Origin: CAVQOB01 sp963714325
Lineage (GTDB): Bacteria; Pseudomonadota; Alphaproteobacteria; Rhizobiales; Hyphomicrobiaceae
Direction of reading: 5' to 3'
Length of the DNA: 64,000 nucleotides
Assembly: GCA_963714325.1 (NCBI GenBank)
Contig: CAVQOB010000008.1
Location: 655,929-719,928 of the forward strand
Every line of letters starts with the position of its first letter. The first letter of the stretch is position 1. A model generated the notes under the pieces. That model was not told the origin of the DNA. It was given only the letters and a program-made list of their open reading frames with translations, and did not search any database. The translations under genes and the position numbers were made by a program. This document shows positions 20,471-29,356 of the stretch, in pieces.

Positions 20471-21186
20471 AAATACCCGTCCTCCGCCGCGCTCTCATGG
20501 CGACGGCGATCGCCACTTCGCTGGTATCAGGCACCATGATCGCCGCGCCAGCGCAGGCCCAGTTTGGCGGGATCGTCTATGACCCCAGCAACTATGCGCA
20601 GAACGTGCTGACCGCCGCCCGGACGCTGCAGCAGATCAACAACCAGATCCAGCAGATCCAGAACCAGGCGACCAGCCTCATCAACGAGGCCCGCAATCTT
20701 GCCAGTCTGCCGGTCTCGACGATCCAGACGCTGCAGCAACAGGTCGACCAGACCCGCCAGTTGCTGAACCAGGCCCAGCGCATCGCCTATGACGTGACCG
20801 ACGTGCAGCAGGTTTTCAACGGCCGTTACAAGGGGGCGGCACTGACCGGCGGGCAGGCCCAGATGGTCGCTAACGCCAATGCGCGCTGGCAGGACAGCGT
20901 CGGCGCCTTCGAAGATGCCATGAAGGTGCAGGCCGGGATCGTCGGCAATCTGGGTGCGACCCGCAGCTCGATCACGACACTGGTCGGCGCCAGCCAGTCA
21001 GCGACCGGGGCTTTGCAGGCGGCACAGGCCGGCAATCAGCTACTGGCTTTGCAAACCCAGCAACTGGCCGATCTGACCGCCGCCATTGCGGCGCAGGGCC
21101 GCGCGCAGTCGATCGAGGCCGCGCGCAATGCCGCGACCGAGGCCGAGGGCCGCGAGCGTTTCCGCCGCTTCCGGACCCGGAACTGA
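20467..21186 (+). CDS. trbJ: P-type conjugative transfer protein TrbJ
   Basis: Periplasmic VirB5-like protein of the pilus tip/channel. Signal peptide of about 35 residues (MKIPVLRRALMATAIATSLV onward, ending AQA), then GIVYDPSNYAQN, the hallmark start of mature TrbJ, followed by a long Gln-rich coiled coil (IQQIQNQATSLINEARNLA) with LPVSTIQTLQQQVDQTRQLL. 239 residues and intact. ATG at 20467 overlaps the trbE stop. Confidence 0.93.
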   Translation: MKIPVLRRALMATAIATSLVSGTMIAAPAQAQFGGIVYDPSNYAQNVLTAARTLQQINNQIQQIQNQATSLINEARNLASLPVSTIQTLQQQVDQTRQLLNQAQRIAYDVTDVQQVFNGRYKGAALTGGQAQMVANANARWQDSVGAFEDAMKVQAGIVGNLGATRSSITTLVGASQSATGALQAAQAGNQLLALQTQQLADLTAAIAAQGRAQSIEAARNAATEAEGRERFRRFRTRN

Positions 21187-21187
21187 C

Positions 21188-21442
21188 ATGAGCCGGTCGG
21201 TCAAGCTGGCGGCAGCCGCTGCTTTTGGCGGATTGCTGATCGCGGTCGCGGTTGTGTCGGCAACGCAGCCGCCGGCTCGGCACGACACAACGACCTATGT
21301 CGCGGACGAGACAGGATCTCCGAACCCTCACGCCGCAGAACTCAAGCGCTGCAGTACGATCACCATGCCGGAATCGGGATGCGATGCGGTCTGGGAAGCT
21401 GAGCGCCGCCGATTTTTCCATGGAAGGGACCGGCAGCCATGA
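21188..21442 (+). CDS. Putative entry exclusion protein TrbK-alt
   Basis: 84-residue small protein at the trbK position between trbJ and trbL. N-terminal hydrophobic segment (LAAAAAFGGLLIAVAVVSA) serves as signal or anchor; the C-terminal part contains the LKRCSTITMPESGCDAVWEAERRRF motif (quoted in part), with two Cys, typical of the TrbK-alt family of alphaproteobacterial trb operons. Entry exclusion is the family proposal, blocking uptake of a second similar plasmid. Ends overlapping trbL by 4 bp. Confidence 0.8.
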   Translation: MSRSVKLAAAAAFGGLLIAVAVVSATQPPARHDTTTYVADETGSPNPHAAELKRCSTITMPESGCDAVWEAERRRFFHGRDRQP

Positions 21443-22719
21443 ATGATACCGGCGTCATCGACCAGTTTCTGACGGTCTTCACCCAATATATCGACAGCGG
21501 CTTCGGCTTGCTCGGCGGCGAGGTCGGCTTCCTGTCGACCACCCTCATCGTCATCGACGTGACCATAGCTGCCTTGTTCTGGGCCTGGGGCACCGATGAA
21601 GATGTGCTGCAGCGCCTGATCAAGAAGACGCTCTACATCGGCACTTTCGCCTTCATCATCGGCAACTTCTCGAATCTCGCTGGCATCATGCTCCAGAGCT
21701 TTGCCGGGCTTGGCCTGCAGGCCAGTGGCAGCGGCATGGCCATCGGCGATTTCATGCGCCCCGGCGTTGTCGCCGCAACCGGTCTTGATGCCGGGCAACC
21801 GCTGCTCGACGCCACCGCCGACCTTGTCGGGCCGGTGGGCCTGTTCACCAATTTCGTGCAGATCCTGATCTTGCTGATTTCCTGGCTGATCGTCGTCATC
21901 GCCTTCTTCGTGCTGGCGATCCAGGTCTTCGTCACCATCATCGAGTTCAAACTGGTGACGCTCGCCGGCTTTGTGCTGCTGCCGTTCGCCTTTTTCGGGC
22001 GCACCGCCTTCATGGCCGAGCGCGTCCTTGGCCACATCATTTCCTCCGGCATCAAAGTGCTGGTGCTTGCCGTCATCACTGGCATTGGCACGACCCTGTT
22101 CACACAGTTCATCAATGCCGGACTCGGGGTCGAACCCGACATCCAGCAGGTCATGGCGATTGCGCTCGCAGCGCTGACTTTGCTCGGCCTTGGTATCTTT
22201 GGTCCCAGCATCGCCAACGGCATTGTGTCGGGCGGACCGCAACTTGGCGCAGGGGCGGCGGCAGGCACGGCGATCGCTGCTGGCGCAACGATTGCGGGCG
22301 GTATCGCAGGTGCCAAGCTCGCCGCAGGTGCCGCCGGCTCTGCCATGGCGGGCGCGGCCACGGGCGGTGCCCGCGCGGCAGGCGGCGCGTCAGGTGCCTA
22401 TGCAGCCGGAGCCGCTGGCAAAACCGGACGGGCTGCGGCTGCTTCGGGTCTCGCCAATGTCGCAAAATCAGCCGCAAGCAGCGCGGCGTCACCACTTCGC
22501 CGGGCCGCAGACAGCCTCAAGGCGAACTATGCCGCTGGCAAGGCCGGGACGCCCGCCAATGCGGCAGCGACCGGCGCCGCCGATGGCCCTCCTGCATGGG
22601 CCACCGCGATGAAGCGGCGTCAGGCGATGACGCAGGGCGCCAACATGGCCTCGCATACCCTCAAGGGCGGCGACAGCCACGGCGGCGGCTCTGGCCCCGA
22701 CATCTCCGACAAAAGCTGA
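21439..22719 (+). CDS. trbL: P-type conjugative transfer protein TrbL (VirB6-like)
   Basis: 426-residue polytopic inner-membrane protein forming part of the translocation channel. Multiple transmembrane helices in residues 1-260 (for example ILILLISWLIVVIAFFVLAI, LVTLAGFVLLPFAFFG, LALAALTLLGLGIFG-like segment). GPSIANGIVSGGPQLGAG marks the end of the membrane part; the remaining 160 residues are a low-complexity Ala/Gly-rich tail, as is usual for TrbL. Intact. An AAAGGA Shine-Dalgarno for trbF lies in the 21-bp gap after it. Confidence 0.94.
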   Translation: MNDTGVIDQFLTVFTQYIDSGFGLLGGEVGFLSTTLIVIDVTIAALFWAWGTDEDVLQRLIKKTLYIGTFAFIIGNFSNLAGIMLQSFAGLGLQASGSGMAIGDFMRPGVVAATGLDAGQPLLDATADLVGPVGLFTNFVQILILLISWLIVVIAFFVLAIQVFVTIIEFKLVTLAGFVLLPFAFFGRTAFMAERVLGHIISSGIKVLVLAVITGIGTTLFTQFINAGLGVEPDIQQVMAIALAALTLLGLGIFGPSIANGIVSGGPQLGAGAAAGTAIAAGATIAGGIAGAKLAAGAAGSAMAGAATGGARAAGGASGAYAAGAAGKTGRAAAASGLANVAKSAASSAASPLRRAADSLKANYAAGKAGTPANAAATGAADGPPAWATAMKRRQAMTQGANMASHTLKGGDSHGGGSGPDISDKS

Positions 22720-22740
22720 AACTCCCGAAAAGGATCCGAC

Positions 22741-23424
22741 ATGTTTCGACGCCCTTCTATCCGCTACGGGACCAGTCCCGAACCCGTCACACCCTATCAA
22801 CGCGCCGCCCAGGTCTGGGATGACCGCATCGGTTCAGCCCGGGTGCAGGCGAAAAACTGGCGGCTCGCCTTCTTCGGTTGCCTTGCGCTTTCGGGAGGGC
22901 TGGCAGGCGGTCTCGTCTGGCAATCGGCGCGCGGCACGATCACGCCCTGGGTGGTCGAGGTCGACAAGCTCGGACAGGCACAGGCCATCGCGCCTGCCGA
23001 TGTCGATTATCGCCCGACCGACCCGCAGATGGCGTTCCACCTTGCTCGCTTCATCGAACAGGTGCGCGCCATTCCCGCCGATCCGATCGTGCTGCGGCAA
23101 GACTGGCTCAGGGCTTACGACTTCACCACCGACCGCGGCGCGCAGGCGCTCAATGACTATGCGCGCAACAACGATCCCTTTGCCCAAGTCGGCAAGGTGC
23201 AGGTCGCGGTCGATGTGTCGAGCGTCGTTCGTGCGTCGAACGACAGCTTTCGCGTCGGCTGGACCGAGCGGCGTTACCAGGATGGCGCACTCCTCGAGAC
23301 CTCGCGGTGGTCAGCGATCCTGACCACCGTCGTGCAGCCACCTCGCACTCCCGATGCCCTGCGCAAGAATCCGCTCGGCCTGTTCATCAACGCCATCAAC
23401 TGGTCAAAGGAGCTTAGCCAATGA
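22741..23424 (+). CDS. trbF: Conjugal transfer protein TrbF (VirB8-like)
   Basis: 227-residue bitopic inner-membrane protein of the VirB8 family, a nucleation point for the channel. Cytoplasmic N-terminus with YGTSPEPVTPYQRAAQVWDD, one transmembrane helix (FFGCLALSGGLAGGLVWQS), and a periplasmic NTF2-like domain beginning at TPWVVEVDKLGQAQAI. The C-terminal RKNPLGLFINAINWSKEL is the conserved TrbF end. Intact; overlaps trbG by 4 bp. Confidence 0.95.
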   Translation: MFRRPSIRYGTSPEPVTPYQRAAQVWDDRIGSARVQAKNWRLAFFGCLALSGGLAGGLVWQSARGTITPWVVEVDKLGQAQAIAPADVDYRPTDPQMAFHLARFIEQVRAIPADPIVLRQDWLRAYDFTTDRGAQALNDYARNNDPFAQVGKVQVAVDVSSVVRASNDSFRVGWTERRYQDGALLETSRWSAILTTVVQPPRTPDALRKNPLGLFINAINWSKELSQ

Positions 23425-24340
23425 TCCGCCCGACGCGCGCCCTGCGCACATCCATTATGCTCTCAGCGGTAACACTGATCTGCATCCCTGCCCAAGCCAT
23501 GGCGCGCGAACAGCGCGCTCAGCCGCATCCAATTCCTGCTACATCGGCGCAGACCGTTGAGCCTGCCGACCCGCGCACCCGTGTTGGTAGGGCCAACGCC
23601 GCAGCGCGGGTGGAACCGGAGCGCACCAGCTATTTCAATGCCATCCAGCAATATGCCTATACCGATGGAGCCCTGTTCCAGATTTACACCGCACCGGGGC
23701 AGATTACCGACATCATGCTCCAGGAAGGCGAAGAACTCGTTGGACCGGGGCCGGTCGCATCGGGCGATACTGTCCGCTGGATCATCGGCGACACGGTAAG
23801 CGGTGCCGGAGCATGCGCGCCGCGTTCACATCCTCGTCAAGCCGACGCGGGCCGACATTCGCACCAACCTCATCATCAATACCAATCGGCGCACCTATCA
23901 TCTCGAACTCGAGCGCCACGAACTCGACCTATATGGCCGCAGTCTCCTGGACCTATCCGCAGGACGCCTTGATCGCCCTGCGTACTGCCGAGGCCGAGCG
24001 TGAACGCACGGCTCCGGTGGCGGCGGGTATCGATTTCTCAAGCCTGAATTTTCGCTACCGCATCGGGGGCGATCATCCCGGATGGCGACCAGTGCGGGTG
24101 TTCGATGATGGCCGGCAGGTGTTCATCGAGTTTCCGGGCGACATTGCGAGCGGCGATATGCCGCCGCTGTTCGTGATCGGCGCGGACCAGGCAGCTGAGC
24201 TGGTGAACTACCGTGTGCAAGGCCGGTATATGGTTGTCGACCGGCTGTTTGAGCGTGCGGAATTGCGGCTTGGCGCAGGCAACAGCGCCAAGCAGGTTCG
24301 CATTGAGCGTGAACGCGCACGCCGCCGGAGCCGCTCATGA
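23421..24340 (+). CDS. trbG: Conjugal transfer protein TrbG (VirB9-like), frameshifted
   Basis: Outer-membrane-associated periplasmic protein that forms the core complex with TrbI. Signal peptide (to about PAQAMA), then the VirB9 domain: YAYTDGALFQIYTAPGQIT, DIMLQEGEEL, GDTVRWIIGDTVSG; after frame changes near 23815 and 23925, VHILVKPTRADIRTNLIINT, WTYPQDALIALR and the C-terminal RPVRVFDDGRQVFIEFP domain that binds TrbI. Total about 305 residues. Overlaps both neighbours by 4 bp. Confidence 0.92.
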
Positions 24341-25662
24341 ACACGAGACCGCAGGATGATGGCGTGCGACCGGTCTCCAACCGGATTGTTGAGGCTGAAG
24401 TCGAGACTGACGTTGAAACAGACGTTGAGGTCGATGCCGAAGGCGACGAGCCTGACGACGAGCGCCCGGTTGCACCGGCCAACCCCGACGGGTTTCGCCT
24501 TGGCGGGGAACCGCCGCGCGTCATGCGCTTGTCGCGCAAGGCACTGGCAATTCTTGGCGTCATCGCCAGCGTCGGGATTGGCGGTTCGCTGATCTACGCA
24601 CTTCAGCCCAAGAACCACGCGCCAGCCGAGAATCTCTACGACACGAACAGCCGCAACCGCGCGGACTCGGTCAACGGTGCGCCTGCCAACTACGGCGACG
24701 TGCCAAAATTAGGTCCTGCACTGCCCGGTGATCTCGGCGGCCCTATCGTTGCCGCGCAGCGTGGCGGACAGAATGTCCCGATCCCGCCAATTGGTGCCGC
24801 CCCGGCCGCAGGACAGCCCGATCCGCGGATTGCCGCCGCCGAACAAGCGCGCGAGCGCGCCGCGCAGGAGCGTGACAGCGCCCGGACCAGTCGCCTGTTT
24901 CTTGCCGGAGAGACCGGAACGACCGACAATCGGTCTGCAACCGCAGTAGGGCCAGCGCCATCATCTTCGATACCAGGTGCCGATCCAGCTCAACCGTCTG
25001 CACCAACAGCCACGTCAAGCCGCCGCGCATTTCTCGGACAGCGCGGCAACCGCAGCACGGAAAGCCCTGAGCGCATCATGCGCCTTGCATCGCCTTACGT
25101 TGTGCAGGCCGGAAGCGTGATACCGGCAGCGCTCATAACCGGCATCCGGTCCGACCTTCCAGGTCAGATCACAGCGCAGGTTACACAAAACGTCTACGAC
25201 AGCCCCACCGGCCGCATCCTTCTGATCCCCCAAGGCTCAAGGCTGATCGGTGAATATGACAGCGACGTAGCCGCCGGACAGAACCGCGTGCTGCTGGCGT
25301 GGGACCGCCTCATCCTTCCCGGAGGTCAATCGATCCTGCTTGATCGCCTGCCCGGCGCTGATGCTGCCGGTATGGCCGGCCTTGAAGACCAGACCAACTA
25401 TCATTGGGGCAACATGCTCAAGGCCGCGCTCATTTCGACATTGCTGGGCGCTGGTACAGAGCTCATCTCGAACGGTGATAGCGATCTCATTCGGGCGCTG
25501 CGTTTCGGCACGCAGGACACCATAAGCCAGACTGGCAGGCAGGTCGTGCAGCGGCAATTGAACGTGCCGCCGACACTGACCGTGCGGCCCGGATTTTCGC
25601 TGCGCATCATCGTGACGCGTGATCTGGTGCTCGAACCGATGCCTGCAGGAGGAACGCGATGA
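24337..25662 (+). CDS. trbI: Conjugal transfer protein TrbI (VirB10-like)
   Basis: 441-residue protein that spans the inner membrane and reaches the outer-membrane core of the channel. Acidic N-terminal cytoplasmic tail with a VETDVETDVEVDAEGDE run, a transmembrane helix at about residues 68-88 (ALAILGVIASVGIGGSLIYA), a Pro/Ala-rich linker, and the C-terminal TrbI domain: VVQAGSVIPAALITGIRSDL, ILLIPQGSRLIGEYDSDV, and LTVRPGFSLRIIVTRDLVL. Intact; overlaps the DUF2274 gene by 4 bp. Confidence 0.95.
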   Translation: MNTRPQDDGVRPVSNRIVEAEVETDVETDVEVDAEGDEPDDERPVAPANPDGFRLGGEPPRVMRLSRKALAILGVIASVGIGGSLIYALQPKNHAPAENLYDTNSRNRADSVNGAPANYGDVPKLGPALPGDLGGPIVAAQRGGQNVPIPPIGAAPAAGQPDPRIAAAEQARERAAQERDSARTSRLFLAGETGTTDNRSATAVGPAPSSSIPGADPAQPSAPTATSSRRAFLGQRGNRSTESPERIMRLASPYVVQAGSVIPAALITGIRSDLPGQITAQVTQNVYDSPTGRILLIPQGSRLIGEYDSDVAAGQNRVLLAWDRLILPGGQSILLDRLPGADAAGMAGLEDQTNYHWGNMLKAALISTLLGAGTELISNGDSDLIRALRFGTQDTISQTGRQVVQRQLNVPPTLTVRPGFSLRIIVTRDLVLEPMPAGGTR

Positions 25663-25886
25663 CCCGTCTCAAACTGGCTGATCTGGCCGATGAAAAACCG
25701 GTGCGGCTCACCTTCGAGCTCTCTGCACGGCTTCACCGCGATCTGGTGGCTTATGCACTCGCCGTAAACGGCGGAGATGCCAAAGGTGCGCCGACCGCTG
25801 AGCGGCTCATCCCGCCCATGCTTGAGCGGTTTATCGCAACTGACCGGGCTTTTGCCAAAGCGCGCAAGACACCTCAGACGGGGTAA
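25659..25886 (+). CDS. DUF2274 protein at the end of the trb operon
   Basis: 75-residue cytoplasmic protein recognised as DUF2274, regularly the last gene of alphaproteobacterial trb operons. KPVRLTFELSARLHRDLVAYA resembles a ribbon-helix-helix-like DNA-binding segment, so a small regulator is possible; the function is unknown. Its 3' end overlaps the 3' end of the convergent lysR-type gene by 13 bp. Confidence 0.82.
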   Translation: MTRLKLADLADEKPVRLTFELSARLHRDLVAYALAVNGGDAKGAPTAERLIPPMLERFIATDRAFAKARKTPQTG

Positions 25887-26770
25887 CGCTCGTTGATCAG
25901 GGTGAAGAAGCGTTGCAGCGCCGGATTGTCATTGTCTTCGCGCCAGTAAACCGAAAATTCGAGGCGCGTCGTGCCGTTCTGATCGTGGATATCGCGGAAA
26001 TGGAGATCCGGCCATGTCACGCCCTGCGAGGCTTCGGTTGCGATCGATATGAAACGACCGACCGACACAATGCTCAGCACGCTCTCGAGGCTGGTATTCT
26101 GCACGATGATGTTCGGCCGCCCGCCTTGTCCGGTCAGCCGCGCAGCAAGCAGATTGGCCAGAGTCGGACCAATGCCGCCGCCCGGCACCACGAACACTTC
26201 GCGGCGCAGATCACTCCAGTAGATCCGGTCGCTTTCGAGAAGCCGATGGCCCGACTGCAAGGCGACCATAAGCCTGTCAGACCAGACCGAGCGCGCCAGA
26301 ATGCCGCTCTCTTCCATCCCGGCCGGTGCCACCGCGACATCGATGGTCCGAGACTGCAAGGCATTCAGCAGCTTTTCCGGAGCGGCTTCCTCGCCATCGA
26401 ACTGGACGTCAGGAAATCGGGTCAGATACTCGGAGAAGGTCTGCTTCAGATTGCCTGCCATCAGTGACGAGCTGTAACCGACGGCAAGTCGTCCCTGCTC
26501 GCCATAGCTGACCGCACGCGCGGTGGTTTGCAGATTGTCGATGTCAGTGATGATGCGCCGCGCGGACTCAAGAAAGACCTGGCCCATCTCGGTCGGCTCA
26601 GCTCCCCGCGTCGAACGCGTAAACAACTTGATGCCGAGTTTGTCCTCAAGTTGCGTAACCCGCAGGCTCAGCGTTGCCTGCTTCATGCTGAGCGCCGTGG
26701 CAGCACGGGAAAAGCTGCGGGTATCTGCGGTCAGAACGGCGTAGCGGAGTTGCCGAACCTCGATCGTCAT
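25874..26770 (-). CDS. LysR-family transcriptional regulator
   Basis: 298-residue LTTR: N-terminal winged HTH (LRYAVLTADTRSFSRAATAL, MKQATLSLRVTQLEDKLGIK, LFTRSTRGAEPTEMGQVFL) and a periplasmic-binding-protein-like effector domain (RLAVGYSSSLMAGNL onwards). The same gene type habitually faces the end of trb operons in Sphingomonadales plasmids, so control of transfer genes is plausible but unproven. Intact. Divergent from the NYN gene, with 206 bp between. Confidence 0.92.
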   Translation of the reverse strand: MTIEVRQLRYAVLTADTRSFSRAATALSMKQATLSLRVTQLEDKLGIKLFTRSTRGAEPTEMGQVFLESARRIITDIDNLQTTARAVSYGEQGRLAVGYSSSLMAGNLKQTFSEYLTRFPDVQFDGEEAAPEKLLNALQSRTIDVAVAPAGMEESGILARSVWSDRLMVALQSGHRLLESDRIYWSDLRREVFVVPGGGIGPTLANLLAARLTGQGGRPNIIVQNTSLESVLSIVSVGRFISIATEASQGVTWPDLHFRDIHDQNGTTRLEFSVYWREDNDNPALQRFFTLINERYPV

Positions 26771-26976
26771 GCTGCTAATGCTCCCCCGTTCTCTTTCTTG
26801 CCGACATTGAGGCGCAATCAGACTGAAATCGCAATATAAATTCGCAATAATGGAATGAGGTCAGAGATCGATCCGTAAATTTACTTGCCCAGTCAGGCGG
26901 ATGCCGGAATTTAACTTCAAATCTGTTTGATCTATTTTGGAGACAAATTTTAACGGCGGCGTGGTAAGGATTTGAC
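26771..26976. promoter_or_regulatory. Divergent intergenic region, lysR / NYN gene
   Basis: 206 bp, clearly more A+T-rich than the flanks. Contains two direct CGCAATA heptamers (26830-26836 and 26843-26849). AT-rich stretches near 26870-26960 could hold promoters for both sides. A GGAGA near 26938 is too far from the NYN start to be its ribosome-binding site. Confidence 0.4.
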
Positions 26977-27732
26977 ATGTCGAATGAACCCCGTGCTCCA
27001 CGTCTTGCTGTCCTCATCGACGCTGACAATGCCTCCTCCCGTATCGCTACCCGTCTGTTCGAAGAGATCGCCAAGATCGGTGAAGCCAGCGTGCGCCGGA
27101 TTTATGGCGACTTTTCCGGAACCCGCCTCAAATCCTGGGCAGAGGTGCTTTCAACCCACGCAATCCGGGCGCAGCAGAATTTCGCCTACACCACCGGCAA
27201 GAATGCGTCTGACATTGCGCTCGTGATCGACGCCATGGACCTGTTGCATACCGGGCGCTTCGACGCCTTCTGTCTGGTATCGTCTGACAGTGATTTCACC
27301 GGGCTTGCGGCCCGCATCCGCGAGCAAGGCATCGATGTCTATGGCTTCGGCGAGCAGAAAACCCCCGAGAGCTTCCGCCAGGCTTGCCGACGCTTCATCT
27401 ACACGGAGAATCTTCTGCCGGAGGCTCCGACCTCGGAAGAGCCCGAACGCGCCGATCTGCGTCCCGCGGCAGCCAAACAAGCCCCAAGCGCGGCCGCCCC
27501 GCTTATTCGCAAGGCTATCGCGCAGCTGGACGATGACGGTGGCTGGGTTCCTTTGGGCCGAGTGGGTCAGCGTCTCGCCGAACTTGCCTCGGATTTCGAT
27601 CCGCGCACCTATGGTCAAGCCAAGCTCAGTGATCTCGTCGACAAGGCGGGGCCATTCGAATCTCGCAGGACAGAGTCAGGGCATGTCCAAATCCGGTTGA
27701 AAGTGACTGGCAACAAATCAAAGGCGAACTAG
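26977..27732 (+). CDS. NYN-domain ribonuclease-like protein with C-terminal LOTUS (OST-HTH) domain
   Basis: 251 residues. NYN/PIN-like nuclease domain (residues 8-150) with the acidic catalytic set: LAVLIDADNASS, NASDIALVIDAMDLLHTG and CLVSSDSDFTGLAARI. A linker rich in Ala/Pro leads to an OST-HTH/LOTUS-type domain (about 172-245; LIRKAIAQLDDDGGWVPLGRVGQ, quoted in part), which binds RNA in other proteins. The pairing is the NYN-LOTUS (LabA/DUF88-like) architecture, usually thought to degrade RNA. The substrate is unknown; a plasmid location suggests an accessory or defence-linked role. Intact. Confidence 0.85.
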   Translation: MSNEPRAPRLAVLIDADNASSRIATRLFEEIAKIGEASVRRIYGDFSGTRLKSWAEVLSTHAIRAQQNFAYTTGKNASDIALVIDAMDLLHTGRFDAFCLVSSDSDFTGLAARIREQGIDVYGFGEQKTPESFRQACRRFIYTENLLPEAPTSEEPERADLRPAAAKQAPSAAAPLIRKAIAQLDDDGGWVPLGRVGQRLAELASDFDPRTYGQAKLSDLVDKAGPFESRRTESGHVQIRLKVTGNKSKAN

Positions 27733-27846
27733 CCTTCTTCATACCGATCTTTCGATAGGATGTCGGGGAAAGCCTTCCCCTGCTGCTGAGCCCACCGGTC
27801 TCATCAGACCCCTTCGTGCGGGACTGCCGCCCCGCAACGCCCCGCG

Positions 27847-27928
27847 AGAGGAAGAGGGGCGGGATTGTCCCGTGACGGGCTGAGAGCGGCGAGAGAGGCT
27901 CGCTGCGGGTCCGTCGCGGAGACCTGCC
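27847..27928 (+). promoter_or_regulatory. Structured 5' leader of ardC (leader copy A)
   Basis: Blocks in order: AGAGGAAGAGG (27847-27857); hairpin CGGGA-TTG-TCCCG (27860-27872); CGTGACGGGC (27871-27880), whose GACGG pairs with CCGTC at 27911-27915; an inner 8-bp stem GCGGCGAG (27886-27893) with CTCGCTGC (27899-27906) and loop AGAGG; then GGAGACC (27918-27924) as Shine-Dalgarno. The same blocks occur in the parB-like leader with compensatory stem changes. Possibly the radC RNA motif, which sits upstream of DNA-related genes. Confidence 0.65.
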
Positions 27929-28906
27929 ATGGCGCAACGACATGTTGCCCGCTCAAACCCTGAGCGGATCAATCTTTACCAGCAAATCACAGACCGCATC
28001 ATCACCGATCTCGAAGCTGGGCGCGTCCCATGGGTTCAGCCCTGGGGATCTGCCAATGCCGGCATCGGCATGCCGCACAATGCTGTCAGTTCCCGCCGAT
28101 ACAGCGGCATCAATGTACTTACCCTCTGGCATGCGGTCGTCTCCCGACGCTTCTCAAACCATGCGTTCCTGACGTTCCGGCAGGCTGCGGCCTTGGGGGG
28201 CTCGGTGCGTCGCGGCGAACGCGGTGTCGGTATCATCTACACCCGCCGCTTTGTGCCCAGCAGCGAACGTCGCCGAGCGGATACCGAAGGCACCGCAACC
28301 AGTGGCGGGATTCCGTTCCTCAAGCATTTCACGGTGTTCTCGGTCGACCAGTGTGACGGCCTGCCCGAACATATCTGTCTCCCGCCGCCGCCCATCCCGG
28401 ATGGCCTGATCCTGCCACACGCCGAGGAACTGATCACGGCTACGGGCGCCGATTTTCGCATCGGTGGCCCGTCCGCCTTTTACAGCCCGGCGCATGACTA
28501 TGTCGCTGTGCCGCGGCCCGACGATTTCCATGAGCCGATCAACTGGCATCGCACGGCTTTTCACGAACTGGGCCATTGGACTGGCCATGCCACCCGACTT
28601 GGCCGCGATCAGACCGGCAGCTTCGGCTCCAAGGACTATGGCCGCGAAGAATTGGTCGCGGAAATGGCCGGAGCCTTCATCTGCGCCGCGCTCGGGATTG
28701 TGCCAAGCGTTCGCCACGCTGATTACATCGGCTCGTGGCTCCAGATTATCCGGGAAGACAATCGCGCCATCCTGCGCGCCGCCAGCGCTGCCTCCAAGGC
28801 GGCAGATTATATCCTCGCCTGTCGTGACACCGCATCGACTGGCCTTGATGTCGCTGGTGAGGACGAAGCCGACGGCTTCGAGCTAGAAGGGAGGTTGGCG
28901 GCATGA
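27929..28906 (+). CDS. ardC: ArdC-type antirestriction protein (ssDNA-binding plus zincin domain)
   Basis: 325 residues. N-terminal ArdC single-strand DNA-binding domain (RINLYQQITDRIITDLEAGR, VPWVQPWGS, SGINVLTLWHAV) and C-terminal MPTase-polyvalent zinc metallopeptidase with the HEXXH motif FHELGHWTGHATRL. ArdC proteins protect incoming single-stranded plasmid DNA from host restriction during conjugation. Closely linked to the trb operon, and carrying its own structured leader. Overlaps the DUF2958 gene by 4 bp. Intact. Confidence 0.93.
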   Translation: MAQRHVARSNPERINLYQQITDRIITDLEAGRVPWVQPWGSANAGIGMPHNAVSSRRYSGINVLTLWHAVVSRRFSNHAFLTFRQAAALGGSVRRGERGVGIIYTRRFVPSSERRRADTEGTATSGGIPFLKHFTVFSVDQCDGLPEHICLPPPPIPDGLILPHAEELITATGADFRIGGPSAFYSPAHDYVAVPRPDDFHEPINWHRTAFHELGHWTGHATRLGRDQTGSFGSKDYGREELVAEMAGAFICAALGIVPSVRHADYIGSWLQIIREDNRAILRAASAASKAADYILACRDTASTGLDVAGEDEADGFELEGRLAA

Positions 28907-29300
28907 ACCTGCTCACCCCCGAAATCCGCGCGGCCTTGCTCGCGAACATGCCGCGCGCCGCAATGCGCAGGCACATGGCGAACGGGAGCCTGATCCGGTT
29001 CCTGTTGCCCGGTTCTTCAATCCGCTTGGCGCTGCCACTTGGCTTGCCACCGAACTCGACGAGGACGGCATCCTGTTCGGCCTTGCCGATCTCGGCTTTG
29101 GCTGCCCTGAACTCGGCAGCTTTTCGTTGCGGGAATTGCAGTCGCTGCGTCTGCCGTTCGGCCTCGGTATCGAACGGGATATCCTCTTCGACACCGCGTT
29201 GCCGATATCGGCCTACGTCGCGGCAGCCCGTCAGACGGGTTCGATCCTCGGCGCTGAAAAGCTGCTGAGGGAACGCGCCATGCCAGAAGGGGATGGCTGA
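28903..29300 (+). CDS. DUF2958 protein, frameshifted
   Basis: About 132 residues after correcting one indel near 28955-28990. MNLLTPEIRAALLAN at the start, then PLGAATWLATELDEDGILFG, LADLGFGCPELGSFSLREL and GLGIERDILFDTALPISAY are the DUF2958 signature. The family is found next to ardC-type genes on plasmids; its function is unknown. Translationally coupled to ardC through an ATGA overlap. Confidence 0.8.
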
Positions 29301-29356
29301 AATCTGGTAGCCTGGCGGCCTGCCAGATCGCGGGTTGGTCCGCCTGCGGCGGCCCT

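Noticed and set aside
21328..22242. 304-codon minus-strand frame rich in Glu, Asp and Gln
   Set aside because: Antisense of trbL hydrophobic helices; composition is the expected mirror of Leu/Val/Ile-rich codons.
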